Assembly: GCA_025463875.1 (NCBI GenBank)
Contig: JAODBI010000185.1
Coordinates: forward strand, 1-35,769
DNA length: 35,769 bases
Reading direction: 5' to 3'
Source of the DNA: Actinomycetes bacterium
GTDB taxonomy: Bacteria; Actinomycetota; Acidimicrobiia; IMCC26256; PALSA-610
Below the pieces are notes generated by a model. The model was not told where the DNA came from, ran no database searches, and was given only the letters and a program-made list of their open reading frames with translations. The position numbers and the translations under genes were made by a program. The stretch's first letter is position 1. Each line of letters opens with the position of its first letter. This document shows, piece after piece, positions 23,423 to 30,804 of the stretch.

Positions 23423-23809
23423 ATGCGTGGTCCGTGCTCGATCGACGAGCTGCTCGTCGAGGCCCGCGCCTCGCTGCGACGAGTGGGACCCACCGAAGCG
23501 CGGCGGGCCGTCGAAGCGGGCGCGCTCCTCGTCGACATCCGGCCGGCGGACCTCCGCGATCGCGACGGGACGATCCCCGGCGCACTGGTGATCGGGCGCA
23601 ACGTGTTGGAGTGGCGACTCGATCCGCTCAGTGCGGATCGCATCCCGGAGATGGTCTCGCATGACAAACACGTGATCGTGTTCTGTGACGAGGGCTACGC
23701 ATCGAGCCTCGCGGCCCGGTCACTCCAGCAACTGGGCATCGGTGCCGCAACGGATCTCGTCGGCGGATTCCAGGCGTGGAAAGCAGCCGGCCTCCCCGTC
23801 GAGCACTGA
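23423..23809 (+). CDS. Rhodanese-like sulfurtransferase
   Basis: A 128-residue single-domain rhodanese. AGALLVDIRPADLRDRDGTIPGALVI (residues 32-57) is the CH2A-type region, and the active-site loop is VIVFCDEGYASS with Cys88 as the persulfide-forming residue. The fold ends with DLVGGFQAWKAAGLPV. Single-domain rhodaneses move sulfur from thiosulfate or persulfides to acceptors such as cyanide or thiols. ATG 23423 gives a compact N-terminus. It follows the Rrf2 gene on the same strand, and Rrf2-rhodanese pairs are a recurrent arrangement in actinobacteria, supporting co-transcription. Confidence 0.9.
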   Translation: MRGPCSIDELLVEARASLRRVGPTEARRAVEAGALLVDIRPADLRDRDGTIPGALVIGRNVLEWRLDPLSADRIPEMVSHDKHVIVFCDEGYASSLAARSLQQLGIGAATDLVGGFQAWKAAGLPVEH

Positions 23810-23998
23810 CACACACCGCTCGAGGTGCAGAGCGGCGCCGAGCGCCTGTGTCAGCCGGCCCTCCTGCTCGAATTGCACCGACGCTGCGTCCGACCACGCG
23901 AAGTTGAGCACGATCGGAAGTCCCAGGAGCTCGGGCGCGACTACCAGCAGCGCGCTTCGCACCCCCACGATCGAATATGCACTCAGTGACCGACTCAT
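23720..23998 (-). CDS. Possible small protein, unknown, overlapping the rhodanese gene end
   Basis: A 92-residue open frame opening MSRSLSAYSIVGVRSALLVV and continuing ELLGLPIVLNFAWSDAASVQFE. Its codons are mostly G/C at third positions and its composition is protein-like rather than the Arg-rich pattern of shadow frames. GGGAG lies about 13 bp upstream. It overlaps the last 90 bp of the rhodanese gene in antisense. I recognise no family. If it is not real, the region 23810-24157 is simply an upstream region for the next oxidoreductase. Confidence 0.35.
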   Translation of the reverse strand: MSRSLSAYSIVGVRSALLVVAPELLGLPIVLNFAWSDAASVQFEQEGRLTQALGAALHLERCVSVLDGEAGCFPRLESADEIRCGTDAQLLE

Positions 23999-24157
23999 TC
24001 CGGACGCGGCTCCCGTTCACGAACAGAGTGTCATCCGCCGGCGCGCACAGTTTTGGTGCTTTTGTGAGCGCAAAGAGACCGTGGCTCAACAGGCAAGAAT
24101 CACGTACCTTTGCCGCACTCGACGGCTGACAGATCCAAGAAAATGAACAGGAGTGCG

Positions 24158-25141
24158 ATGACGCGCCTCGGCTATCAGATTCCCAACTTCACCTGCCCGG
24201 ATGTTGGGCCGGCCGAGCTGTTCGACATGGTGGCAAAGCAGGCCGCGGCCGCCGACCGCTCCGGTTTCGACACGGTGTTGCTGATGGATCACTTCTACCA
24301 ACTGCCGATGTTGGGCGATCCGTCCGCCTACATGCTCGAGTGCTACACGACATTGGGTGCGTTGGCGCGCGAGACCAAGAACGTACGGCTCGGCGCGCTG
24401 GTCACCGGCAACACCTACCGCAATCCGACGTTGCTGGCGAAGATCATCACCGCGCTCGACGTGGTGTCGGGTGGGCGCGCACAACTCGGCATCGGCGCGG
24501 GCTGGTTCGAGTTCGAGCACGACTCACTCGGCTTCGAATTCGGGACGTTCACCGATCGGTTCGAAAAACTCGAAGAGGCGCTGCAGATCGTCATCGGCAT
24601 GCTGCGCGACGAACGACCCAGTCTCGACGGCAAGCACTACCACGTGGAGAGCGCGATCAATCAACCGCCGCCGGTGGGTCGCGTTCCGATCATGATCGGG
24701 GGGGCGGGCGAGAAGAAGACGTTGCGGCTCGTGGCGCAGTACGCCGACGAGTCGAACCTCACGTCGCCGTCGAACGAGATTCCCCGCAAGCTCGACGCGC
24801 TCGCCGCGCACTGCCGGCGTCTTGGTCGGAATCGCGCCGAGATCAAGGTGAGCCAACACCTCAACGTCTGCATCGCGGACTCTCGCGACGAGGCGTACTC
24901 GGATATGACGCGCTTTCTGGCCGCGCGCGGCTTCGATGTCGACACGATGGACAAGCAGCTTCTCGACCAGATCCTGGCATTGGTGATCTGGGGCGGTCCG
25001 GACGAGGTCGGAGAACAGCTCGAAGCCGTGATGGCGAGCGGTATCGACGGCATCACCTGCTCGCTCCCCGGGAACGGATGGATACCGGAGCGAGTCGAGC
25101 TGCTCGGCGCGACTGCGGGCAAGGTGCTCGGAATCAACTGA
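24158..25141 (+). CDS. LLM-class F420-dependent oxidoreductase
   Basis: A 327-residue luciferase-like TIM-barrel oxidoreductase. Family blocks are LGYQIPNFTCPDVG at the start, AAADRSGFDTVLLMDHFYQLP, NVRLGALVTGNTYRNPTLLAK, LDVVSGGRAQLGIGAGWFEFEH and PIMIGGAGEKKTLRLVAQYAD. These enzymes transfer hydride to or from coenzyme F420, typically on alcohols, imines or aromatic compounds; the substrate is not evident. ATG 24158 is preferred because CAGGAG precedes it at 5 bp; an in-frame ATG at 24143 is possible. The C-terminus ends two codons inside an 8-bp direct repeat described separately. A second member of the family lies at 26017. Confidence 0.92.
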   Translation: MTRLGYQIPNFTCPDVGPAELFDMVAKQAAAADRSGFDTVLLMDHFYQLPMLGDPSAYMLECYTTLGALARETKNVRLGALVTGNTYRNPTLLAKIITALDVVSGGRAQLGIGAGWFEFEHDSLGFEFGTFTDRFEKLEEALQIVIGMLRDERPSLDGKHYHVESAINQPPPVGRVPIMIGGAGEKKTLRLVAQYADESNLTSPSNEIPRKLDALAAHCRRLGRNRAEIKVSQHLNVCIADSRDEAYSDMTRFLAARGFDVDTMDKQLLDQILALVIWGGPDEVGEQLEAVMASGIDGITCSLPGNGWIPERVELLGATAGKVLGIN

Positions 25142-25152
25142 GGCCAACTGAG
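25135..25152 (+). repeat. 8-bp direct repeat at a likely deletion junction
   Basis: CAACTGAG occurs at 25135-25142 and again at 25145-25152, separated by GC. The first copy spans the stop codon of the F420 oxidoreductase. It lies exactly where the missing 5' half of the next gene would be expected, so it may mark a deletion end, though such a short repeat can arise by chance. Confidence 0.4.
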
Positions 25153-25188
25153 TCGCGTGCGGCAGAATTGCTCGCATGCCGGCCCGCG

Positions 25189-25707
25189 GTGCGCTTCCCC
25201 TCTCCCGTGCAACCCGACGACGCGGGCTGGCACGCGGACGGCTCCTTTGTCGGTCCCGACGACACCTTCTGGGCCAACGTGCGCTCACGGGGGCGCGCGC
25301 TGCTGATGCTCCTCCTCTTCACCGACGTCGGTATCGACGACGCGCCCACGCGCATCCGGGTCGGATCGCATCTTGCGATCCCCCGGCTGCTGGAACCCGC
25401 CGGCGAAGAAGGGCTCTCGCTCCTCGAGCTCGCGCGCCGCTTGCCCGACTTCGACGCGCTCCCGCTCACCCACGCGACCGGGCGCGCCGGTGATGCGTAC
25501 CTGTGTCACCCCTTCCTCGTACACGCCGCCGATCGCCACCGCGGTTCGACACCGCGGATCATCGCCCAACCGCCCCTCGCACCCGGTGACGGCGAGCTGC
25601 ACCTCGAACGGCCGGACGGCGACTACTCACCCGTCGAACGCGCCGTCCGCATCGGACTGGGGCTGCCGGACGAGAGCGCGACGGCGGGAGCGGTCGGTGA
25701 ACGGTGA
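25189..25707 (+). pseudogene. PhyH-like dioxygenase lacking its N-terminal part
   Basis: The frame encodes the C-terminal two-thirds of a phytanoyl-CoA-dioxygenase-like protein. DAGWHADGSF supplies the first iron His and Asp, and TGRAGDAYLCHPFLVHAADRHRG the second His and the following Arg. NVRSRGRALLMLLLFTDVG and APTRIRVGSHLAIPRLL are typical of the actinobacterial subfamily, whose members run about 230-270 residues. Here only about 172 residues are possible from GTG 25189, because the F420 oxidoreductase gene ends 47 bp earlier. The N-terminal strands that precede WHADG in relatives are missing. The remaining core is intact with no internal stop, so the loss is either recent or the shortened protein retains some use. 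GTG 25189 has no good ribosome site. Confidence 0.65.
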
Positions 25708-25719
25708 TTGACTCTCGGT

Positions 25720-25971
25720 ATGAAGAAGCTCGCCGACTACGGCACCGACGACCATCCGGCCGACGACCCGGAACGGGTGAAGATCACGTGGATCGTCGCG
25801 GTTCTCGACGACTGCGAAGAGTGCGAGGACCCGCGCATCGAGCTCACCGTCGAGGAGCTCGGAGGGCAGGGCACCGGCCTCGTCGGCCACTTGAGTCCGT
25901 CGACCGCCCGCCGGTTGCGCGCCGCGCTGGCGACCGCGCTCAAAGAGATCGGCGAACCACTCGACGGGTAG
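25720..25971 (+). CDS. Small conserved-looking protein, unknown
   Basis: An 83-residue protein, MKKLADYGTDDHPADD at the start, with an acidic N-terminus, a central strand VKITWIVAVLDDCEECEDPRIELTVEELGGQGTGLVGHLS split across 24-60, and a C-terminal helix TARRLRAALATALKEIGE. The CEEC pair could bind a metal or form a disulfide. ATG 25720 is preferred over TTG 25708. It sits between the broken dioxygenase and the second F420 oxidoreductase on the same strand. I cannot name a family. Confidence 0.65.
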   Translation: MKKLADYGTDDHPADDPERVKITWIVAVLDDCEECEDPRIELTVEELGGQGTGLVGHLSPSTARRLRAALATALKEIGEPLDG

Positions 25972-26016
25972 TCGGCGTGTAGTCGACGCCTCGCGTTCTG
26001 AAATAGCGTGCGGGTC

Positions 26017-26862
26017 ATGCGCTTTGGGATCAAGACCGCTCCGCAACACACGACCTGGCAGGCCATGCTCGACGTGTGGCGCGTCGCCGACGACATCGAC
26101 CTGTTCGAGTCGGCGTGGAATTTCGACCACTTCTACCCGATCTTCTCCGACTCCGATGGTCCGTGTCTCGAAGCGTGGACCATGCTCGCCGCGATGGCGC
26201 AGGCGACGCGGCGCATCCGGATCGGCTGCCAGGTGACCGGAATGATCTATCGCCATCCGGCCGTGCTCGCGAACATGGCCGCTACCGTCGACATCGTCTC
26301 GGACGGCCGCCTCGACATCGGGCTCGGCGCGGGTTGGAACCAACAGGAGTGCGATGCGTACGGCATCGCGCTGCCGCCGCTCAAGGAGCGCTTCGACCGC
26401 TTCGACGAAGGCGTGGAAGCGATCGTCCTGTTGCTGTCGCAGGAACACAGCAACCTCGACGGCCGGTACGTGCATCTCACGAACGCGCGCTGCGAGCCGA
26501 AACCGGTGCAGCGACCTCATCCGCCGATCGTCATCGGCGGGAACGGCCCCACACGTACCTTGCGCACCGTCGCACGGTTCGCGCAGCAGTGGAACTCGAC
26601 GGCGGGCATCGAACACTGGCCCGCGATCCGCGACACGCTCGAGAAGCGGTGTGCTGAGGTCGGTCGGGATCCGGCGACGATCGAACGCTCGGTCAACCTG
26701 CGGTTCGATCCGTCGGCCGGCGTGTCGTCCATCGCCGACAACGCGTCGGAGTTCGCGGCAGCGGGCGCCGACATCGGGATCGTGTATCTCCCCGTCCCCC
26801 ACACCCCGGACGTTCTCGAACCCATCGCCCAGGCCCTGCGCACGGTCGCAGGCACCACGTGA
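26017..26862 (+). CDS. LLM-class F420-dependent oxidoreductase (TIGR03560-like)
   Basis: A 281-residue luciferase-like oxidoreductase opening MRFGIKTAPQHTTWQAMLDVW. Blocks include SAWNFDHFYPIFSDSDGPCLEAWTMLAAMAQ across residues 33-63, RIRIGCQVTGMIYRHPAVLANMAATVD, GRLDIGLGAGWNQQECDAYGI and PIVIGGNGPTRTLRTVARFAQQWN. The FDHF and GAGW motifs line the F420 pocket. This subgroup is abundant in mycobacteria and Acidimicrobiia and is of unknown substrate. Its stop overlaps the GTG start of the SnoaL-like gene (GTGA), so the two are translated together and probably act on the same or linked substrates. GTG 26008 is an alternative start three codons earlier. Confidence 0.93.
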   Translation: MRFGIKTAPQHTTWQAMLDVWRVADDIDLFESAWNFDHFYPIFSDSDGPCLEAWTMLAAMAQATRRIRIGCQVTGMIYRHPAVLANMAATVDIVSDGRLDIGLGAGWNQQECDAYGIALPPLKERFDRFDEGVEAIVLLLSQEHSNLDGRYVHLTNARCEPKPVQRPHPPIVIGGNGPTRTLRTVARFAQQWNSTAGIEHWPAIRDTLEKRCAEVGRDPATIERSVNLRFDPSAGVSSIADNASEFAAAGADIGIVYLPVPHTPDVLEPIAQALRTVAGTT

Positions 26863-27320
26863 GCGCGGACGGGAAGACAGACGTGATCGAGGAGGTGATC
26901 GTGAAGTGGCACTCCCATCTCCGTGGGCAGTTGCCGGGCGGGCTCGACGAACTGCTCGACGACGACGTGGTGTTCTACTCCCCGATCGTCTACACGCCCC
27001 AAGTCGGCAAGGCCGTCACGAAGATGTATCTGCAGGCGGCGGGGCAGACGTTGCCCGGTGATTCGTCGGCGACCCCTTCGAAACACGGCGAACCGGCCGG
27101 TGGGTTCCGTTACACGAAGAGCGTGCTCGCGGGCGACACCGCGGTGCTCGAGTTCGAGACGACGGTGGAAGGCAAGTACGTCAACGGCGTCGACGTCATA
27201 CGGTGCAACGATGCCGGTCGCATCGTCGAGATCCGTGTGATGGTCCGCCCGCTACAAGCGATCAACCTCGTCCACGCCCAGATGAAATCCGCGTTGGAAC
27301 GCATGAACCCGGGGACGTGA
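26859..27320 (+). CDS. NTF2/SnoaL-like fold protein
   Basis: A 153-residue protein with the cone-like alpha-plus-beta NTF2 pattern. An N-terminal helix (VIEEVIVKWHSHLRGQ) leads to the pocket strand LLDDDVVFYSPIVYTPQVGKAVTKMYL, then a sheet containing GDTAVLEFETTVEGKYVNGVDVIRCNDAGRIVEIRVMVRPLQA. Members of this fold are isomerases, hydrolases or simple binding proteins. VVFYSP-type motifs are common in actinobacterial SnoaL-like proteins. Its coupling with the F420 oxidoreductase (GTGA overlap) suggests that it processes or binds the product. It ends 17 bp before the convergent transporter gene. Confidence 0.85.
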   Translation: MSADGKTDVIEEVIVKWHSHLRGQLPGGLDELLDDDVVFYSPIVYTPQVGKAVTKMYLQAAGQTLPGDSSATPSKHGEPAGGFRYTKSVLAGDTAVLEFETTVEGKYVNGVDVIRCNDAGRIVEIRVMVRPLQAINLVHAQMKSALERMNPGT

Positions 27321-27328
27321 ACGCGGCG

Positions 27329-27346
27329 CCGACCAACCTAGGTCGG
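27329..27346. terminator. Hairpin shared by two convergent gene ends
   Basis: CCGACC-AACCTA-GGTCGG is a perfect 6-bp stem with a 6-base loop, extendable by C-G and two G-U pairs. It follows the SnoaL-like stop by 8 bp, and its loop contains the stop codon of the convergent transporter gene. No T-tract is present. Confidence 0.45.
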
Positions 27347-29101
27347 TGTGGGTTCGAACTCGTCGTCGGCTTCGGGTTCGGAGTCGCCGTCCCCCCAGGC
27401 TTCGGCCATGCCGGGTGCCAGTTCGTGTTCGGCGGGGATGTTCGGGACGAGGAGGGAGATCAGCGCGCCGAGCGTCACGACCGCACCCGCGAACGCGACC
27501 GCGGGCCGGGCGGCGTCGGCAACGCTGTTCGAGACGATCGTTGTGACGCGCCGTCCGACAGGTGTGTCCGACGCGCCGGCCGGCGCGCCGCCGCCGATCC
27601 CGTCCCCGACACCCTTCACGACCTGTACTTGCACCGCGGGCGGGATGTCGCTCGCCTGCGCCAGGTCGTGGCGCACATGACTGGTCGCCTGGGACACGAA
27701 GATGGCGCCGATGAGCGCGATCCCGAGCGCGGTGCCGACCTGACGCACCATGCCGGCCGCGCCACTCGCGGAGCCGGCCTTCTGAGGCGGGATGTCGCTC
27801 AGTACGACATTCGTGAGCTGACTGGTCGCGAACCCGATGCCGATGCCGTGCAGCATCAACGCCGGGAGCAGCGACCAGAAGGTCGTCGAAGTCGAGAACG
27901 CCGCGACGTAGAGCCAGATGCCGAGCGCCTCCAACGTCAGCCCGATGGTGATCACGTACTTCGGCCCGAAACGCCGGCTGAGCTGGCCACCGATACCGCC
28001 GCCGACGAACGCCATGATTCCCGCCGGTAGGAGCCACGTTCCGCTCCGTACCGCCGAGAGGTGGAGCCCGGCCTGGAGGAAGATCGGCAGGACGAAGAAG
28101 GCGCCGAACTCGCCCATCGCGAGAACGGTCGTGTTGATGAGTCCGTACCGGAAGCCGCGGTGTACGAGGTCGGTGAAGTCGAACACCACCGGCTTCCGGG
28201 CGCGCACGCGGCTGATCTCGATTCGAACGAACAGGGCGAGGATCACCACGGCGAGCGCCAGTGACACCGGGACGACCGACACCGAGTGCAACGGCCACGT
28301 CCAGCCGCCGATCGACTGACCACCGATCGGTTTCCACCAGCCGTAGCGCCCGGCTTCGATGATGCCGAACACGAGGGCGAACAAGCCGAGCGTGACCGTG
28401 ACCACTCCCGGGGGGTCGAGTCCGTTCGCGTGCTCGTCCTTCGACTCGTGCACGTAGAACACGCCGGCGAGCACCGCGAGCGGTGCGATCACGACGTTCA
28501 CTCGGAAGGCCCACCGCCACGAGTAGTAGGTGGTGAGGATGCCGCCGACCCAGGGACCGAGCGCACCGGCTCCGCCGGCCACCGATCCCCACACCGCGAA
28601 CGCCACCCCGCGTTCGCGCCCGCGGAACGTGGCCGAGATGATCGACAACGTGGCCGGCAGCATCATCGCCGCGCCGACGCCTTCGATGAGCGATTCGCCG
28701 ATGAACAATTGCACGACCGACTGCGACAGCGACGCGATCAGTGAGCCGACCGCGAAGAGCGAAGCGCCGATGAAGAACATCTTGCGGCGCCCGACGATGT
28801 CGCCCAGCCGTCCGAAGCTGATCAGGAGCGACGCGAACACGAGCGAGTAGCCCGAGATCACCCACTGCAGCGACGACACCTGCGTGTGGAACTCGCGGAT
28901 GATGGTCGGCACCGCGACGTTCAGGATCGTGTTGTCCAACACGATGATGAACAGCGTGCTCGACAGAATCACCAACGCGATCCAACGGAGCGGGTCGGGC
29001 TGCCCTGCGGGTGCACCCCATCCCCCGCCTCCGCCTGCGGCGGGAGCCGCGCCGGGCGTCGCGGACGGAGCTTCCCAACTCGATGAAGGCTGATCGGTCA
29101 T
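27338..29101 (-). CDS. MFS drug/proton antiporter, DHA2 family (14 helices)
   Basis: A 587-residue major facilitator transporter. After a Gly/Pro/Ala-rich cytoplasmic leader (residues 1-38), helix 1 begins WIALVILSSTLFIIVLDNTI and contains the DHA2 motif LDNTILNVAVPTI. Motif A is GRLGDIVGRRKMFF, and motif C of antiporters lies in helix 5 (GSVAGGAGALGPWVGGIL). Length and helix count fit the 14-TMS group of proton-driven exporters (EmrB/QacA type), which expel drugs, dyes or metabolites. The C-terminal tail is acidic. ATG 29101 is preceded by AAAGG at good spacing. It diverges from the SRPBCC gene across about 100 bp with no regulator adjacent. Confidence 0.94.
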   Translation of the reverse strand: MTDQPSSSWEAPSATPGAAPAAGGGGGWGAPAGQPDPLRWIALVILSSTLFIIVLDNTILNVAVPTIIREFHTQVSSLQWVISGYSLVFASLLISFGRLGDIVGRRKMFFIGASLFAVGSLIASLSQSVVQLFIGESLIEGVGAAMMLPATLSIISATFRGRERGVAFAVWGSVAGGAGALGPWVGGILTTYYSWRWAFRVNVVIAPLAVLAGVFYVHESKDEHANGLDPPGVVTVTLGLFALVFGIIEAGRYGWWKPIGGQSIGGWTWPLHSVSVVPVSLALAVVILALFVRIEISRVRARKPVVFDFTDLVHRGFRYGLINTTVLAMGEFGAFFVLPIFLQAGLHLSAVRSGTWLLPAGIMAFVGGGIGGQLSRRFGPKYVITIGLTLEALGIWLYVAAFSTSTTFWSLLPALMLHGIGIGFATSQLTNVVLSDIPPQKAGSASGAAGMVRQVGTALGIALIGAIFVSQATSHVRHDLAQASDIPPAVQVQVVKGVGDGIGGGAPAGASDTPVGRRVTTIVSNSVADAARPAVAFAGAVVTLGALISLLVPNIPAEHELAPGMAEAWGDGDSEPEADDEFEPTPT

Positions 29102-29202
29102 CGCAACCTTTCATTCCCACTGCAGGGCGGCAACCATAGAACCGACTCCCGGGACCGAGCGACGTTCTGCCCGGCACGCGACTCGGGTGGCAGGATGCGC
29201 AG

Positions 29203-29718
29203 ATGACCAACGAGACGAGCGATACGACCGGTACGCCCGAGACACCCGAGCTCATGCAGGTCGAACGCATGATCCCGGCCGACGCGGCGTCCATCTTCCG
29301 GGTGCTCGCAGACCCGCACGGTCACGTGGCGATCGACAGTTCGGGGATGCTGATGGACGCGACCGGCGAGCCGGTCAAGGCCGTCGGCGACTCGTTCGTC
29401 GTGCACATGGACCGCGAAGCGCTGAACGACTTCCCGATGGGGCGCTACGACGTGACGGTGACGATCAAGACCTTCGAACCCGACCGGGAGATCGCGTGGA
29501 CGATCCTCGGCGAGATCCGGCCGCCGATCGGCCACGTCTACGGCTACCGGCTCGCACCCGTCGAGGGCGGCACCCTCGTCACCTCGTTCTACGACTGGTC
29601 CGACATCGACCCCGTGTGGAAAGAGGCCGCGATCTTCCCGATCATCCCGGAGACGGCACTGCGCGCCACGCTCGGGATCCTCGCCCGTACCGTCGCCAAG
29701 AACAGCGCGGCGAAGTAA
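29203..29718 (+). CDS. SRPBCC (START-like) family protein
   Basis: A 171-residue protein with the helix-grip fold pattern. VERMIPADAASIFRVLADPHGHVAIDSSG (residues 20-48) is the typical opening strand and helix, YDVTVTIKTFEPDREIAWTIL the central sheet, and PVEGGTLVTSFYDWSDIDPVW plus a final long helix close the cavity. Actinobacterial members bind hydrophobic ligands or polyketide-like molecules and sometimes catalyse cyclisation; the ligand is unknown. AGGAT lies upstream of ATG 29203 at normal distance. Transcription is away from the MFS exporter, so shared regulation is possible. Confidence 0.9.
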   Translation: MTNETSDTTGTPETPELMQVERMIPADAASIFRVLADPHGHVAIDSSGMLMDATGEPVKAVGDSFVVHMDREALNDFPMGRYDVTVTIKTFEPDREIAWTILGEIRPPIGHVYGYRLAPVEGGTLVTSFYDWSDIDPVWKEAAIFPIIPETALRATLGILARTVAKNSAAK

Positions 29719-29736
29719 TCCGCATCGGTCGCGCGT

Positions 29737-30114
29737 TCAGCGAGCGGTCCAGTGCGGGTCGCGCCCGCTCAACGCGACGACCCGATCGAGGTACGAGAGG
29801 TTGTCGTCGTCGGTGACCGTGACCGGTTCCGCGTAGGCGTCGCCGCGCACTGCCGGGTCGGCACTCGCAATCTGCGCCACGAAGCCGTTGACGACGTCGA
29901 GCTCGGCATCGTCACACTCGTACGGCCGCCCAATCGCGCGCGCCACGTCCCAGCCGTGGATCACGAGCTTCCTGTGGTGTCCGCAGAGATATCGAGGGTG
30001 TGGACCGCCGACGGTCGCGAAACTCATCGGGGTCCCCCAGGTCATGCCCCAGGTAAGGCCTAGGTAAAGATCTCCCGCCCCGACCCGATAGCGCACCTTC
30101 TCGCGTCGCATCAT
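29737..30114 (-). pseudogene. Truncated TIGR03086/mycothiol-isomerase-like protein
   Basis: The frame encodes up to 125 residues. RKLVIHGWDVARAIGRPYECDDAELDVVNGFVAQ and the end YLDRVVALSGRDPHW match the C-terminal half of the actinobacterial TIGR03086 family (DinB-fold, mycothiol-dependent maleylpyruvate-isomerase-like proteins of about 190-200 residues). The N-terminal metal-binding helices that carry HT/HxxxH-type residues are absent. The first 30 residues, read from ATG 30114, look unrelated and overlap the upstream control region of the next gene. The GHHRKLVIHGW segment keeps one histidine set, so some metal binding may remain. It is most likely a remnant left when the neighbouring locus was inserted or rearranged, though a short functional form cannot be excluded. 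Confidence 0.5.
30051..30072 (+). promoter_or_regulatory. Direct-repeat operator 1, predicted response-regulator site
   Basis: AGGTAAGGCCT and AGGTAAAGATC are tandem 11-bp half-sites, the spacing used by OmpR/PhoB-family dimers. The site ends 48 bp before the start of the cytochrome-like gene. A third weaker half-site AGGTCATG lies just upstream at 30039. Nearly the same sequence recurs at 32911-32932 in the other orientation. Confidence 0.6.
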
Positions 30115-30119
30115 GAGGC

Positions 30120-30761
30120 GTGGACACTCGCTCCGGCCGGGACTCGATCCCCCCGGCGAACGTGACGGGCAACGCGCGCCTCACCGGTGCGTTGGGTGCG
30201 GTGATCTTCGTGCTCCTGTTCTTCGAAGGACTCACGATCCTGCGCGTGCAGAGCCTCATGTGGCTGCACGCGTTCCTCGGCATGCTGGTGGTGACGTTCG
30301 TGGTCGCAAAGATCGCGAGCACGAGCTACCGATTCGCTCGCTATTACCTCGGGCAACGCGACTATGTGGGCAAGGGTCCGCCGCCGGCATTCCTGCGGGT
30401 CCTCGGCCCGGTGGTGACGGTCACGACCATCGCTGTTCTCGCCACCGGAATCGGAGCACTCGTCGCGCGCCACAGCCATTGGCTCCAGCTCGCCCACAAG
30501 GCGAGCTTCGTCGTGTGGTTCGCCGCAATGACACTGCATGTGCTCGGTCACCTGCTCGAGACACCGGCACTTGCGTTGGCCGACTGGCGTCGCGCCCGTC
30601 GTCGCGAGGCACCGGGCGCACCGGCGCGCTTCTCGGTACTGATGCTCGCAGTCGTCACCGGGCTCGTGCTCGCCGTGCTGTCATTGCACTGGGCGCACCA
30701 GTGGCAACACGAGCGGGGCGCGCCCGCGAATCGTCGTCCCGCCACTGCCGTAGCCTCCTGA
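30120..30761 (+). CDS. Four-helix membrane protein, cytochrome b561-like
   Basis: A 213-residue integral membrane protein. Predicted helices are about 21-40 (GALGAVIFVLLFFEGLTIL), 46-66 (LMWLHAFLGMLVVTFVVAK), 92-116, 124-147 (LAHKASFVVWFAAMTLHVLG) and a last one at 172-190. Histidines inside or at the ends of helices are His50, His126, His140 and His144; His50 with His140 or His126 could ligate a heme as in cytochrome b561 and DUF4405-type proteins. Heme binding is inferred, not proven. The GTG 30120 start is used; GTG 30162 is an alternative. It begins downstream of the direct-repeat operator and is followed, 43 bp later, by the response regulator, so it probably heads that transcript. Confidence 0.82.
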   Translation: MDTRSGRDSIPPANVTGNARLTGALGAVIFVLLFFEGLTILRVQSLMWLHAFLGMLVVTFVVAKIASTSYRFARYYLGQRDYVGKGPPPAFLRVLGPVVTVTTIAVLATGIGALVARHSHWLQLAHKASFVVWFAAMTLHVLGHLLETPALALADWRRARRREAPGAPARFSVLMLAVVTGLVLAVLSLHWAHQWQHERGAPANRRPATAVAS

Positions 30762-30804
30762 GGAATCGCTCGACTACAGAGAGCGAGTTGGTCACCGCCA
30801 AGTC

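Noticed and set aside
22777-23667. 296-codon minus-strand frame across the Rrf2 and rhodanese genes
   Set aside because: It is antisense to two well-supported genes and has the Arg/Ser-rich composition of a shadow frame.
30766-30786. Inverted repeat TCGCTC-N9-GAGCGA before the response regulator
   Set aside because: Only 6-bp arms with a 9-base loop and no T-tract, in DNA where such GC-rich matches are common; too weak to call an attenuator or operator.
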